Positions 46,701-58,392 of a DNA stretch of 64,000 bases are shown here, in pieces; the first letter of the stretch is position 1, and each line of letters begins with the position of its first letter. A program made the position numbers and the translations under genes. This DNA is from Coccinella septempunctata (taxonomy: Eukaryota; Arthropoda; Insecta; Coleoptera; Coccinellidae), in assembly GCF_907165205.1 (NCBI RefSeq), contig NC_058189.1, positions 53,346,270 through 53,410,269 of the forward strand. The letters run 5' to 3'. The notes under the pieces were generated by a model, which made no database searches, was not told where the DNA came from, and saw nothing but the letters and a program-made list of their open reading frames with translations.

Positions 46701-49700
46701 GCGTCATAATTCCTACGAATTAACGGCATTAGAAATATAGAAAAAGTGTATACGCTCATACGCATTCTGAGTATTGCGATATATAATTGACTATTTTCTT
46801 TCAAACGCTATTTGCGTACCATGGAAAATATAATCAATTAATTTGTTCCATCTGATAGCATTCAAAGCGTTATCTTCCTCATTTATCTAGGTATAATTCA
46901 ATGATTATATGCATTATTATTGCGCCATCACTATTTCAGATAATAATTCAATAATGTTCCGAAAACTAACTAACTATCTATGTAGTAGTTTTATAAAATA
47001 CAGTGCAAGTATATTTCAATGTCAAAGAATTGATGAAATACAATAACAATTTTTTTTATTTCACCTAATGATTCGAAATGAAAAAATATTTTGAGCTCGT
47101 CAGTCGATTCTACGTATAGAAGTGCCTGTAGAAGGTTCAAGTTTCAGATCTGCAACTTCAAAGACAAACAAGTTAATGAGAACTTTGCGAAATTGCTAAA
47201 CTCAAAAACGAAGTATCGTAGGAGGCTGTGGTTTTCACCATTCTTTGTTTCTCCGAAAATGAGCTCAGAAATGTCTTATCCGTTTTCTTCTAGCTGCTAT
47301 AGTTCTCGAGATCCTCTCAGTAGACAACGAATTTTGCCCACCCTGTATATCAAGGGCGGTCCTAGACTGTTCATCTGGGGCGGGGGAGTAATTATTGAAA
47401 GAACAATTAAAATTTCAAATTAAGAGTAGCATTTGCAGTCCCATATTTTTTTCTTAAAATTGTATCTCACCTTTTCATTTCATTATAATATTGTTTTTTC
47501 TTAGTTTTTTCATATAAAAATTTAAAAAATCGAATTCGTTATGGGCTCTGGGGGGGGGGAGTAATTACACACCTTTACCCCCCTGTAGGACCGGCCTTGA
47601 TGTATATTAGAATAACAATAAAAATCATACATTTGACACTTTCTGAAGCTTAGGATATTCTCATAATTTTTCTTTATAGCTGTAATGAAACTTCTTAATG
47701 AATATAAAAAATATTCAGGAGATGTGACCGATATTGACAACACGTGTTTCCAGTGGCGGATTTACCATAGAGGCTGAGTAGGCTGAAGCCTAGGGTGGCA
47801 GATCTTAGGGGGCGGCAAATTTGGGGACAATTTTTTTTTAACCCATTATAGAAACTGAAATACTTGTATTTCAAATCAATTTTAATATCTATCTACATCT
47901 AATTTTCCCGACTTATAAAAAAAACTGAACAAGTAGTGCATCATTATTTTGCCCTGCATGATTATTATTTTCCTGTTTCCTACTTATTTCGGCCGCATTG
48001 GACTCTTAACTGTTCGTGAGGGTGAAAAATTTTTGGTGATTCTGAATCGTTGGGATGTGTTTTTTCGGTTCCTACGAAAACACAATTCAAGAAATGTTTG
48101 TCCAAATTTCGATATAGCAGTTCGTACCTATGGCTCTATGTATACACCATCGACAAATGGTTCGGGTGAGAGAAGCTTTTTTTGTTTGAAAAAAGTGAAA
48201 AGTTAGGTACCTAAGAACCACATTAATGCAAGAAAAGCTGAACGCTTTGGTTTTTTTGTGTATAGAGTCAGAACTAATGAACAAAATTTCATATGATGAC
48301 ATAGCAGAAAGATATTTGAACAGCGGGTTTCATAAAACTTTGATTTTGCGATCAACGATTTGACAGTCACCTGATTTCTACAACGAAATCACTGAAACCT
48401 TTTCATTTTTGAATATACTGAACAAGTAGCAATTGAGAATAATTTATTGGACCTATAAACATCATAATTTGATGCGAGAATGATATTCTAAATGATCTTG
48501 ACTGATGTGATTTCGTGCTAAAATTCTCGGAATAAAAAAATAATCATGATGATAGCGTGAGTCGTAGAGGCTGAAATCATTTCTGAACTAGAATTTATCT
48601 AGTAAGCGGATGTAATTTTGATATGACAACTGACTAGTTTGGATTAACTTTGATTCAGTTATAATTTTTTGTTGATTTGACTATCATCTTGAGAATTTTG
48701 TCACATACTCATTAAAATGATTGTGTGCGCAAACGCAGAAAAGTTCGATATTCACTTTGTTTACGGTTTTTTTTTCTGAAAAACCTTGAATTTTCGCAAG
48801 ATACTACAAAAGACCTTATTTGTTAAGAATGGATCAAGCTCTCCAAAATCAATTTTTTTTATTGTGAAATATGGATATGGAAAAAAGTTTCTTGCAAACA
48901 ATGTTTAGGGGTGGCTTTCAATAGCTAGCACCATAGAGAAAGGGAAAGAGCCTCTTGTCTCTGGCTAGCACTTTCAATCATAGAGGAACAGCACCGAAAA
49001 CTTCCCCGCATAAAATATCTGCTTAATTTCTTTCTAATCAGTTTTTCGATTCTCAAGAAAAAAATCAAAAACTGATTTTCGGGTGCCACCTTTAGGGAGC
49101 TGTAACTAAGCAGGGGGCTCAGAAAAAAAAATTTACATTATTATTAGATCCACCCTATTTTTTGACAAAGAATTTAATTTTTCGCAACAATTTCTATGTA
49201 CCATGTATATATTATATTTGCTGTTTGTTTTCGTCTTTGCTACTTGTTTTTATAGTTGCTGAACTAAATGCTGAACTTGAACTAAATGCTGAACTTGAAC
49301 TAAATAATTATGGTAAGGGCGGCAAAATTTGAATAGCCTGCTGGCGGAAAATATGTAAATCCGCCACTGCGTGTTTCGCTATTACAGCAACATCTTCAGG
49401 TGGATGACAGTCAAACCAAACTTTTCTACACATACGAGATGTGCAATTGTGTTTTCGTTAATGATAATCAGGATTGTCTAGTCCCTTGAAATTTTCAAGC
49501 TACGCCCCCAACCAAGGAAAACAAAATGTATATTGAAGTTTTATTTTGGTTTGATAAGAGATGAACTGTCAGAGTTATATAAAAAAATTGTTAATGTCAT
49601 AATATATACATCTATATCAAAGGAATCGAACTCACCAAACAGGAATGACTCTAGCTCCAGAGCTCTCAAGAAACTTCACGTATGAAGCTGATATGTAACT

Positions 49701-49835
49701 GCTGATGTGAAGGTTGGGATAAAATTTCTGGATACCGTACGGCTCCAGTGCCAGGATTCCAACTATCGGTGTTTCTGTAGCACCCAAAAAGTTGATTCGC
49801 AAGAGAAGGCAGAAAACGTAAAATATCCATCTCAT
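40726..49835 (-). CDS. GGH: Gamma-glutamyl hydrolase, 4 exons, complete
   Basis: The exons, all minus, are 49636-49835, 46291-46341, 43968-44197 and 40726-41213. Phases fit and give 322 aa. The protein is a secreted or lysosomal peptidase (family C26) that removes glutamates from folyl- and antifolyl-poly-gamma-glutamates. An N-terminal hydrophobic signal (MRWIFYVFCLLL...) is followed by TPIVGIL. Next come SYISASYVKFLESSGARVIP, the FPGGA loop, the nucleophile Cys127 in GICLGMQ and the catalytic His238 in GFQFHPEK. The start is the first ATG before the signal peptide; an in-frame upstream TTG codon was not used. Exon 2 is only 51 bp and was found by phase and family similarity (SLEYYERVVRFTNG). 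Introns contain a Tc1-like element, a nested MITE pair and a hAT element. A broken copy is at 2101-5463. Confidence 0.9.
41250..43549. mobile_element. CTCGAG/TCAGATT element, copy 2, split by a MITE
   Basis: This is a reverse-complement copy of 17751-19230. Its left part (41250-42102) matches the interior from about 19050 back to about 18180. Its right end (43251-43549) finishes GCCTCCCCAACTAT. The terminal 180 bp on one side are missing. The palindromic MITE 42105-43247 is inserted in a CTCGAGTATGTACA motif. It lies in intron 3 of GGH and is absent from the pseudogene copy. Confidence 0.65.
42105..43247. mobile_element. Long-palindrome MITE, GGGTGGGCAAA-end family, nested
   Basis: It begins CAGGGTGGGCAAATTTCGAT and ends with the complement, with TA at 42103-42104 and 43248-43249. 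The arms, about 42105-42600 and 42752-43247, are nearly identical inverted copies of roughly 495 bp around a 150-bp spacer. It has no coding capacity. It shares termini and general layout with 12320-13776, but the internal sequence differs. Confidence 0.85.
44410..45939 (-). mobile_element. Tc1-like transposon, copy 4 (two nonsense codons)
   Basis: TA lies at 44408-44409 and 45940-45941, and the length is 1530 bp. The transposase reads from 45658 to 44624 and keeps its catalytic aspartates and glutamate. It has two in-frame stops, one at 45362-45364 (GTG TAA where others read GTG CAA) and one near 45320 (GAA TAA for GAA TAT). It occupies the same site as the intact copy at 5671-7097, so the lesions arose after or independently of the duplication. 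Confidence 0.93.
45942..47080. other. GGH intron 1 and 2 sequence
   Basis: Apart from GGH exon 2 at 46291-46341 this is intronic. A decayed repeat ending GGGACACCCTGTATATG (46679-46695) is the right end of a TACAGGGTG-type element. I see no other gene. Confidence 0.45.
47080..47350. mobile_element. Right-end fragment of GGGTGGGCAAA-family MITE
   Basis: The last 70 bp (TTCTAGCTGCTATAGTTCTC through CAACGAATTTTGCCCACCCTGTATA) match the right end of 12320-13776, and weaker similarity extends to about 47080. The left arm is missing. It lies in GGH intron 1. Confidence 0.6.
47751..49369 (+). mobile_element. hAT superfamily element with 8-bp target duplication
   Basis: It starts CAGTGGCGGATTTAC and ends GTAAATCCGCCACTG, an exact 15-bp inverted repeat. 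The 8-mer CGTGTTTC directly abuts both ends (47743-47750 and 49370-49377). Length is 1619 bp. It keeps only a C-terminal transposase remnant, so it is non-autonomous. A tandem array of an 18-bp unit lies near its right end (about 49257-49307). It lies in GGH intron 1. Confidence 0.92.
48078..48361 (+). pseudogene. hAT transposase C-terminal dimerisation domain remnant
   Basis: The frame reads RNVCPNFDIAVRTYGSM...GSGERSFFCLKKVK up to about 48195. After a one-base frame change it continues LRTTLMQEKLNALVFLCIES and YDDIAERYLNS to 48361. The GERSF...LK and LR..M...RL..L..L.IE pattern is that of hAT dimerisation domains. The RNase H-like catalytic core is not recognisable upstream. Confidence 0.75.
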
Positions 49836-50097
49836 TTTTGCTCCCAACCAGGTTTCACACGTTGAGTTTCACTGCTATAGTTGACAGGAATAATTCCGGA
49901 GCTAGTTTCAATATCGAACGCTGGATATTTTCGTTCTGTGCGCGCTGTTGGTCATCGAACCGCCTCCTGTAATGGATTTTTCATTGTTGCCCAAGATTTT
50001 CTTATCGTTAAGAGACTCGAACTTTGTATTTCGGCTTTAGGCCCATTAAAGATCCAAAGATATTCATTATTTGGCATCAGGGGTATAGGTATATATA

Positions 50098-50670
50098 CAG
50101 GGTGTGGCGTAATGAATGGATAATATGGAGCCTGCGGGTAGAGGACCTTATGGAGGTTCAGAAAAATATATTATATGTTTAGTAAAAGTCCCTTGGTTTT
50201 CGAGATATTGGAGATTTTCGAAAATTCAAGAAAATCACACCCTTCGCCACTCGTTTTGTAGGCAAGACTCCAAATGAAGGAATTTTGTTCAAACTGTTTT
50301 TTGGATAGTATTCTTGGATAGATGCGCTATCGAATGTAAATAATTATTTTTGGGGCGCATGAATAGTTTTTCATAAAAAAAAGATCTAACTCAAATTTTC
50401 CGTTTTGCTTATTTGTTTTTCCTAAGTTCAACCCAGCGTGGAAAATTTGAGTCAGATCTTTTTTTTATAAAAAACTATTTATGCGCCCCAAAAATAATAA
50501 TTTACATTCGATATCACATCTATCCAGGAATACCATCCAAAAAACAGTTTGAAAAAATACCTTCATTTGGAGTCTTGCCTGCAAAACGAGTTGCGAAGGG
50601 TGTGATTTTCTGGAATTTTCGAAAATCTCCAATATCTCGAAAACTAAGGCACTTTTACAAAACATAACTT
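50098..50670. mobile_element. Foldback MITE between GGH and GATB
   Basis: It begins TACAGGGTGTGGCG. The inverted arms, about 50173-50400 and 50440-50667, pair through TTTTCGAGATATTGGAGATT, GGGGCGCATGAATAG and AGATCTAACTCAAATTTTCC with their complements. The stem is about 220 bp with a short loop. It lies in the 1.77-kb gap between the divergent GGH and GATB genes. Confidence 0.7.
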
Positions 50671-51603
50671 AGTCGCATACTCCCGTGTGCACCGAGACTT
50701 AAGAGTTATACAAATATGTGAATGAGGAATCGATGAAAATAATGATTTGCCAATTTCGAAAGACTCATGAGATTTGATGTTATTATATTAGGCCAGTAAC
50801 GACAGACTCTAAATTCGACCAATTATGAAAAAATTGCAACCAAAGAATTTATTGCTGGAATGGCTTCAGATATGTCCCAATAATTATCCTAGGCTTTACC
50901 CCTCGGAGGAGTTGAGTTAAAAATGCGCCTAAAATGTGCCTTCTACAGGGGTGTTTTTACGGTTTTTCGATCATATCTCTTGTAGGACTGAAAATTTCAG
51001 AAGTGCCATGCTACACACACCATTGATCTGGAATGGACCTTGTGTTGTGGACGTGAAGCGGTCTTGTAAAGCCAAAACCCTAAGCTGCAGCTGACGATCT
51101 TGAAGTGGAATATGTAAATTAATTAGGTACCAGTTATTATATTCATAATGGCTAGAAGGTATAGAGTTTGGCCAAAATAATGAAGATTCTTCTAATATCA
51201 TTATTTCGAATAAGTATCTCTGAAATTGTAAATTTTACGTATATGGTTGATATGGGCATAATTTATTTGTTCTTAGGAAAAGAATCATAATTAGCTGGAA
51301 ATTTGAAATTTGTATTTGTCTGTTTGTCATTAGTGTAGAGTGGAGTGGAGTGCGGTTGAGCGTAATGGAGTGGAGTGTAGCGTTGAGCCGGTTATATAAA
51401 GTGAAATCCAGTATATTTGAGTGCAGTAAAATTTAGTTTCGAGTGAGAAAATAAACAGGGAGTGTTGATCAGACTACTTGCAGCGATAAACGAATAGAGG
51501 ACAATAAAAGAAGAAAAACTAAAATTTTATTCTATAGATAACCTTTCTCGCGACACCTAACCTAACTTTATTTAAAAACAAATCGAACAAATGAAATATT
51601 AAA
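50671..51603. other. Upstream region of GATB
   Basis: There is no supported gene. The one notable feature is an imperfect GAGTGGAGTG-rich tandem stretch at about 51336-51395. The TATA/initiator layout cannot be decided by eye. Confidence 0.4.
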
Positions 51604-53931
51604 ATGTTAAAAGTTTGGAAATATAAAAACTCTATTCGGCTGTATTCTTCAATTTCGACAGAGTAAATTATGAAAAATCATCTGGATTGTCTCAAATTAT
51701 GAATTGTTTCTTCTAGGAAATGGAAAAGTGTAGTCGGATTAGAAGTACATGCCCAAATTACATCGAAAACAAAGCTTTTTTCTCCCTCTTCTTCGGAATT
51801 TTTCTCACCTGTTAACAGTAATGCTTCATTTTTGGATGCTTCATTACCTGGCACCCTTCCTGTACTTAATAAATCTTGTGTTGAAGCTGGTGTAACAACT
51901 GCCTTAGCTCTGAATTGTACCCTGAACATGGTGTCTATGTTTGATAGAAAACATTACTTTTATGGAGATATGCCTGTACGAAACATTCTTTGCAGATATA
52001 GCCTCTGAATGAGAGGTTGCCATTGCTACAATTTTCATCTATTATCCAATTCTATCATTACCCACTCAATTACATAGCGTTTTTAGGCTGGTTATCAAAT
52101 TACTCAACAAAGAAGCCCACTGGCTCGAAATGGTATCCTACAATTTTTTGTATACACTCCTGGCGTTCATAAATCACCTTATAGTAAAGAAGTTAGAATC
52201 AAACAGTTGCAACTGGAGCAAGATAGTGGAAAAAGTTTACATGATACTGATCGTAGCTTAGTAGATTTAAATCGAGCAGGGATGGGATTAATGGAACTAG
52301 TTTTTGAACCTGATCTGAAGGATGGAGAGGAAGCTGCTGCTCTTGTCAAAGAATTAATAGCTATATTAAAAGCAATAGGAACTTGCTCTTGCAAAATGGA
52401 AGGTATTTTATAGTGTCTTGGCTTGACTTCAAATCGCCTTTCTTTAAGAAAGAAGGTACAAGTGTAATCAATACTACTTCATTGTAGCTCAAAAAAAGCA
52501 TATAAAATTTTCTTGAGAAGTTATGCAATACTGTTACAACTCTTCTGTTATGAACCTTACCTGTGAAATTATCTAAAACTCTTGGTGAGTTACTTGAGGA
52601 TAGTTTAATTGAAAAATATTTCAGAGGGTGCTTTGAGAGTTGATGCAAATGTTTCCATTCATAGAAACGGGGAACCCTTTGGTGTAAGAACAGAAATAAA
52701 AAATATTGGTTCAGTTAGAGGGGTAGCATCTGCTGTTCAGTACGAAATAGACAGACAAATTAAAATGAAAGAAAAGGGACAAAATATAATTAATGAAACT
52801 AGATCATGGAATGCAACAAGTAAATCAACATTACCTTTACGTGATAAAGAAGAAAAGCAGGTATTCTAGGTATATTGTTTATAAGAATTGATAGAGCAGC
52901 ATATCAACGCCATTTCAGGACTACCGTTACATGCCTGAGCCCAATCTTCCCCCTCTTCATCTCTCTTATGGAAATTTCATTCCAGAATCAGTCGATGTGG
53001 AGCCCCTCAAGAAAGCATTACCTGAATTACCAGCTCAGACAAGAATTAGACTAAACAAAGAGCTTGGATTGACTGAAAATCAAGCAATACTTTTAGTGGT
53101 GAGTTCATTATTACTACCAAACCCCAAACAAAGGTATATTGTGCAACTCAAACAGAGAAATTCTTTATGAAAAAAATTTTTTCCTTGAAATTTGTAATTT
53201 TTAAGTTTGCACAAGTTCAACAAGACTTTCAGATTCTTTTGGATATTTATTTCAGAATGATTCTACATTGTTGACCTTATTTGAAAAAGCTCTGGAGGTC
53301 AAGAGTCTCAAACCGCCATTGTTAGCCAATATAATTATATATGAATTTTCCAAAATAATTACTGACTTCGATTCAAGACACGAAGAAATGTGAGTATCAA
53401 TTATGTAGAAATTGAAATTACAATTTTTGAATAAATAATTGTTGTTTGCTTCTGCATCAATTCCATTTATTACTCTTGTTATATTATCTATTTTTTAAAC
53501 AAACTTCTCCTTTGCATCCATGTATTCCTTTTTTCAGACCTCATTGGATACATTTTTTAGCTGATTGTGTAGATTTATTGGATACAAGACAAATTAACAG
53601 AAATACACTCCGTTACTTGTTCAAGACTTTATCTGAAGGCTGCAGAGAAGATGCATTACAGGTATGGAACAAAAGGAAAATGTATATCCCATTAAAATCA
53701 ATATATTTTTAGATTGTAAAAACACAGGATCTTTTTCAAATAACTGATGCACAAGAACTAGAAAAATGTTGTGAAGAAGTATTAAAAGAAAATGAGAAAA
53801 TTGTCAGCCTCTATAAAGGGGGAAAGAAAAAGGTCTACAAGGCATTAATGGGAAGATTATCCGCGAAAACTCAGGATAAAGCAGATATGGCTAAGTGTGA
53901 TGAAATTATGAAAAAATTATTAAATAAGTAG
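51604..53931 (+). CDS. GATB: Glutamyl-tRNA(Gln) amidotransferase subunit B, mitochondrial
   Basis: The exons are 51604-51662, 51717-51975, 52087-52402, 52625-52860, 52919-53098, 53256-53389, 53538-53661 and 53713-53931; 508 aa with consistent phases. GatB works in the mitochondrial GatCAB complex, converting misacylated Glu-tRNA(Gln) to Gln-tRNA(Gln). Exon 1 supplies a basic, Ser/Arg-containing presequence (MLKVWKYKNSIRLYSSIST), which fits mitochondrial import. The catalytic GatB_N domain begins VVGLEVHAQI and includes HYFYGDMPAGYQITQQ, VDLNRAGMGLMELVFEPDL, EGALRVDANVS and EIKNIGS. YMPEPNLPPL follows. The C-terminal GatB/YqeY domain ends YKGGKKKVYKALMGRLSAKT...ADMAKCDEIMKKLL. Short introns (mostly under 250 bp) rule out bacterial contamination. 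The gene faces away from GGH and is convergent with TBCE. Confidence 0.95.
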
Positions 53932-53956
53932 AATAGCAAGCACCGTGATTATTCTG

Positions 53957-53962
53957 AATAAA
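53957..53962 (+). other. Poly(A) signal of GATB
   Basis: The canonical AATAAA lies 26 bases after the GATB stop codon, at a normal spacing for a short 3' untranslated region. Confidence 0.65.
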
Positions 53963-54413
53963 ACTTAAACCTCAATACCTCAAAAACTCGGAAACTTAAA
54001 ACAGGAATTCATACAGAAAAAGATTCATTATAAAAATATTCCTGCCATTTCACTTCACAATGATATTTTTGAATACTTTTCACTGGATTAGGTATGGATA
54101 GATTCAAAATTGCGAACTGTAGTGTGCCAACAACGTCTATAATTTTTTCAGATATTGATTTTCTCAAGATCTTAGGGGACGTATAACAAGTTTCGTAGGA
54201 GCTTGCACTTGTAAGCAAGAAAAAAAATCTCTTTTGAAACTAATAAAAGCCCAATAAGGTAAAGATTGCTTTAATAAAAATTTCATTATTTTCACTTAAA
54301 TATGATTTATAAGTATCACAAAATGAGTTATGGATAAATATTCATTAGGAAAATTATATCGTGTAAAAAAAATTAATAAATTAAAATGAGCCTATAAAAT
54401 TCTTCCAAAAAAA

Positions 54414-57400
54414 TCACTCATGGCTGATGAGTATTCTATCTCCATCCTGCATCGAATAAAAACCAATTTCTCTCTGTTCTTCCAGGTTTATTTGTAAATT
54501 AGAAGCTTCCCCTCTTATATGAATCAAATTCGGTCTGTAACTAAGCTTGAAGAATTTCTGTGCTAGCATTACTAGCTTCTGGACAACAATAGTCTTCGGT
54601 AATTTTTTTGTTACCACCTTCCCTTCATGCTCAAATCTCAACTCAATGAGTGTATTGGATATTGATTGTGGTTTAGTAACCAACTCTCCCTCATCTGGTT
54701 CCCCATACACTAAAAATTAAAAAATGGCGTGAAAATTCATAAAAATACACTGCGCAAAAAAATTAACGCACATTATGGAAATCTCAAATTTATTCTACAA
54801 CTGAAGGTGTTCTCAATGATAATTATTTTTATCAGAATTATGCATGCATATGTTATCCACTTTCAACGGTTTTCTTCAATACAGATGTTTTTTCCCAGCA
54901 GGAATAAAAAAAGATGATATTATCAGATTTTGAATGTATTGGCTCCATTCTAAAATCAGTTGTTCTCGATCAATTCTAGTGATCAATAGTTTTTCTTTCG
55001 TTTGATTTTCTACACTCGATCGCTATGCAACGCGAAACACGCAATTTGACCCAAGAGGAATGTGCCCAAGCGGTAGTTTTGCGAGAAGAAGGGTGGACAT
55101 ACACAAGAATTGCAGAAAGGTTTGGAGTTTCCCATACAAGTGTGTCCAGAATGTTGCAGCGATTCAGGGAGACAGGTATGAATGTCCGAAGACCAGGACA
55201 GGGTAGACCACGGGTAACAACTGCCATTCAAGAACGTTACTTGAGAGTTTCTTCTTTGAGACAACGGTTTGCAACCGCTCGCCTTCTTCAAATTCAGCTT
55301 GAGCAAACTCATGAGGTGCAAATAAGCACTCAGACAATAAGAAATCGCCTCAGAGAATATGATTTAAGGCCTCGTGTCGCGGCAAGAGGCCCAGCTCTTA
55401 CCCCAGCCCATCGAAGGGCGCGTTTGGATTTTGCGAGAGATCATATCCATTGAGAAGAGGCCGATTGGGAAAGAGTTCTCTTCACAGATGAGTCTAGATT
55501 CTGCCTCTACCATTGTGATCGACGTTCCCTTGTATACAGACGTCCACATGAAAGATATGCTCAGTGCAATTTCCTGAATACTACTGGTTTCAGGGAAGGA
55601 TCGATTATGGTATGGGGGTGGAATATCTTTGACTGCTCGCACAGACCTAGTGGTCGTTGATAATGGAGCTATGAATGCTGATAAGTATATAAGGAACATT
55701 CTTGAAGAGCATGTAGTGCCATTTGCCCCATACATTAGTGAAAATTTCATTTTTATGGATGATAATGCCAGACCCCATCGTGCGCGCATCGTTCAGGAGT
55801 CTCTCGAATGGAATGGCCAGCAAAAAGTCCAGATCTCAATCCGATTGAGCAGGTTTGGGACAACCTCAATAGAAGGCTGAGAAGTTCAGAAAATCATCCA
55901 GCTACTCTTAATGACTTAGGAATCCAACTCGGAGAAATTTGGGAAGGATTAGATCAGAACATTTTAAGATCACTCATTTTGAGTATGAACCGTCGTTGCC
56001 GAGCTTCAATTAACGCAAGGGGTGGAAATACCAAGTATTAAATCACTTATCAGCATTTCAGTATTTTGAAAAATTGTTCATTTCTCTTGTTTCACATAAG
56101 ATTCGGTGAAATCCTGAAATTTTCCTCCATTTAATGTGTCTTGTTTCGTTCAAAACCTTCCCGAGAGAACATAAAAAATAAGTTATAAAGTCAATGTAGA
56201 GTTAACTTTCATTAAAATTGAGATTTTCAGAATGTGCGTTAATTTTTTTGCGCAGTGTATTAAGAGAGTTCTATAATGGACGAGTATATCCGGGATAGAG
56301 TGGAGAGGAATGGCTATAGGGTCACACAATGATCATAAAGACATAAACGTTTTGTCTATTATCAAGTTGCATGAGTCAATTCTTATCCACTTTATCTTGC
56401 AAGTACAATGTGCAGGTTGAAAATTGTGTCAACCAGTAAGTTACCGACAATGAGTGATGTCTTTAACATTTAGATTTCGCACTGCTTCCTTTTTTTTTTG
56501 GTATGGACCAAAACATGCAAATTTGTCCACCCTATACAAGAATTCAATTTAGATCGAGACTTACTATCAATTAACTCCAGAAATCTATTGTGCGATCTTA
56601 TGAACTGTTCTCTTTCTGGAGTATTGCAAACCCTTAACCATTCTAAACCATATATTTTCATATAGTCATATTCTGCTTCTCTTCTCATATATGGTTTCAA
56701 ATCAGTTCCGTTCAATACCTGAAAACAAGTCGTTGAAGAATTAAATACATTGATGATGATTCCACAGAAATTCTATTCAGAAAAAAAAACCGAATAAAAA
56801 CATGTACTTGCCTTCAAGTTTCCTATTCTAGCAACTATAATTTCGAAACGACTGGCCTCACTCTCTTGTTCGAGGACGGGATTCTTGATAAATCTCAATT
56901 CTTCCAAGTTTTTCATTCTATTCAACTGGCTAACCGAATCCCACTGTAAAATAATATCGCTTCATAAACACATACAATCAGGTAAATAATGACTCACATT
57001 ATCAATGAGGTTATTGCTGATGGCCAATTTCTTCAACTTCAAGAAAGTGTCTACTTTGGGTTTATGACCTATGAATTCTATTTTTTTAAGGCCCACATTT
57101 CCAACAAAGAGCTCCTCCAAATTTTCAAGTGTACTCAATTTGCATATTTCGCTCCATTCTCCTATTTCGTTATCTTCGATGTCAAGTACTTTCAAATTTT
57201 TGAGTATTTCTGATGGTGTATCTAGATTCTTTATATTATTGAAAGGCACTCTTAATTCTGTTATATTCGGAAAAGCTAATGTTACTTTTAAGATATCCTC
57301 CCATGTTAAACGCATCTTTGTACATATTAGGGTTTCAACAGTGGGCAAATTGAAATCTTCAATATTGGCAGGAATTGTAAGTAAATTTTCACTGAAAAAT

Positions 57401-58392
57401 CAACAAAAATTAAACAAACTGACAGAAAATCTCTGGATTTTGAGTAAAACCAAATAAAGAAGTTGAGTAGAGTACAGAAAATTCACAAAACACAGAGGCA
57501 TAGGTAGAATATAATGAAATATTTTAAACATAAGCAAAGAAGTAATCATTTGCCTTAAATCTTTCCTATCTCAAGAATCTGAAGTGTTACCTCACATTCA
57601 GCCAACACAGTTGATCCAGTTGTTTACATATCTGAAAAACTATTTCCCATGAGGAAATCAAATTTAAACTCAGATCTAATTCTTTGATATTGGGGCAGAG
57701 ATCTTTCAATTGATTATTTTTTCCAGCTGAACTTATTTTTTGCTTTCTCAAGTCAACTACTTGCAGGGAATCAAAGTTGCTATAAAAATATTACAATATA
57801 TAGACCTTGAAAGAAATAGTATTAAATTGTTAAATTTTTCTATGCAATAAAAAAAAATTAATATAATTGAAAATTAAATGGAGTTGGAAAATTCAGTATA
57901 ATTTTCATTCTTACCTCTGCTTATCAAGGACCTTCTCAAAACCTACCATTTCTAAAAATGGAGCATTAATACATTGTTGAAAATATAATAATTCTTGTTG
58001 AAAATCTTGAGCTATTGAGACATTATCCTTCTTCCCATATCTTTTCATAATAGAAGAAATAATAGATTGCCCGAGTTCAACTTTTTCTGGTCTGACAAAT
58101 GTTCCAGACGTCTGAAAACTGTACAAACTAAACTTATACAAATCGGTGTTATACATAGATATATAGATTATTTTATATTATATATCCCTAATCCGAAAAA
58201 GCAATAATATATTTAATGGGCCTGTTACCTAGCTTCAAAATACTGTTTTCCATTGTGATGTCCATTGTGTTTTCCTCTCTTTGGATCGTCCCAGTCTATC
58301 CCCAACCAAGTAGATGAATAACCTTCAAGACAGCCCATATATTTTATAGTACCTATATGACCAGAGCAATCAATTCTTGAACCTACTTGCAT
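54414..58392 (-). CDS. TBCE: Tubulin-specific chaperone E, 7 exons
   Basis: The exons, all minus, are 58229-58392, 57915-58118, 57591-57779, 56998-57391, 56812-56943, 56565-56718 and 54414-54709; 510 aa. TBCE binds alpha-tubulin and, with the other cofactors, assembles or dismantles the tubulin dimer. The domains run in family order. A CAP-Gly domain (about 1-75) has GCLEGYSSTWLGIDWDD and GKHNGHHNGKQYF. Leucine-rich repeats (about 110-370) follow, for example VETLICTKMRLTWEDI and LKVLDIEDNEIGEW. A ubiquitin-like domain occupies the last 98 residues, with the exit DGDRILISHE. The start MQVGSRIDCSGHIGTI is the first ATG before the CAP-Gly fold. Intron 5 uses a GC donor (AAG/GCAAGT). The last intron carries a Tc1-like element (54748-56257). 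Confidence 0.93.
54748..56257 (+). mobile_element. Tc1-like transposon, copy 5, in TBCE intron 6 (broken)
   Basis: TA lies at 54746-54747 and 56258-56259, and the length is 1510 bp. The transposase starts at 55025 (MQRETRNLTQEE). A tryptophan codon has become TGA at 55452-55454, an extra G lies near 55612, and about 20 bp are missing near 55800. The 3' third of the frame, including NPIEQVWDNLNRRL, is still readable. It is antisense to TBCE. Confidence 0.93.

Noticed and set aside
51604..53931. Bacterial contamination or endosymbiont gatB
   Set aside because: The coding sequence is split by seven spliceosomal introns with matching phases and starts with a mitochondrial-type presequence.
54414..54710. 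A small stand-alone ubiquitin-like gene
   Set aside because: The frame has a splice acceptor at its start, its phase joins the exon at 56565-56718, and it matches the ubiquitin-like C-terminus of TBCE. Its apparent start codon is not an ATG in the genomic sequence.
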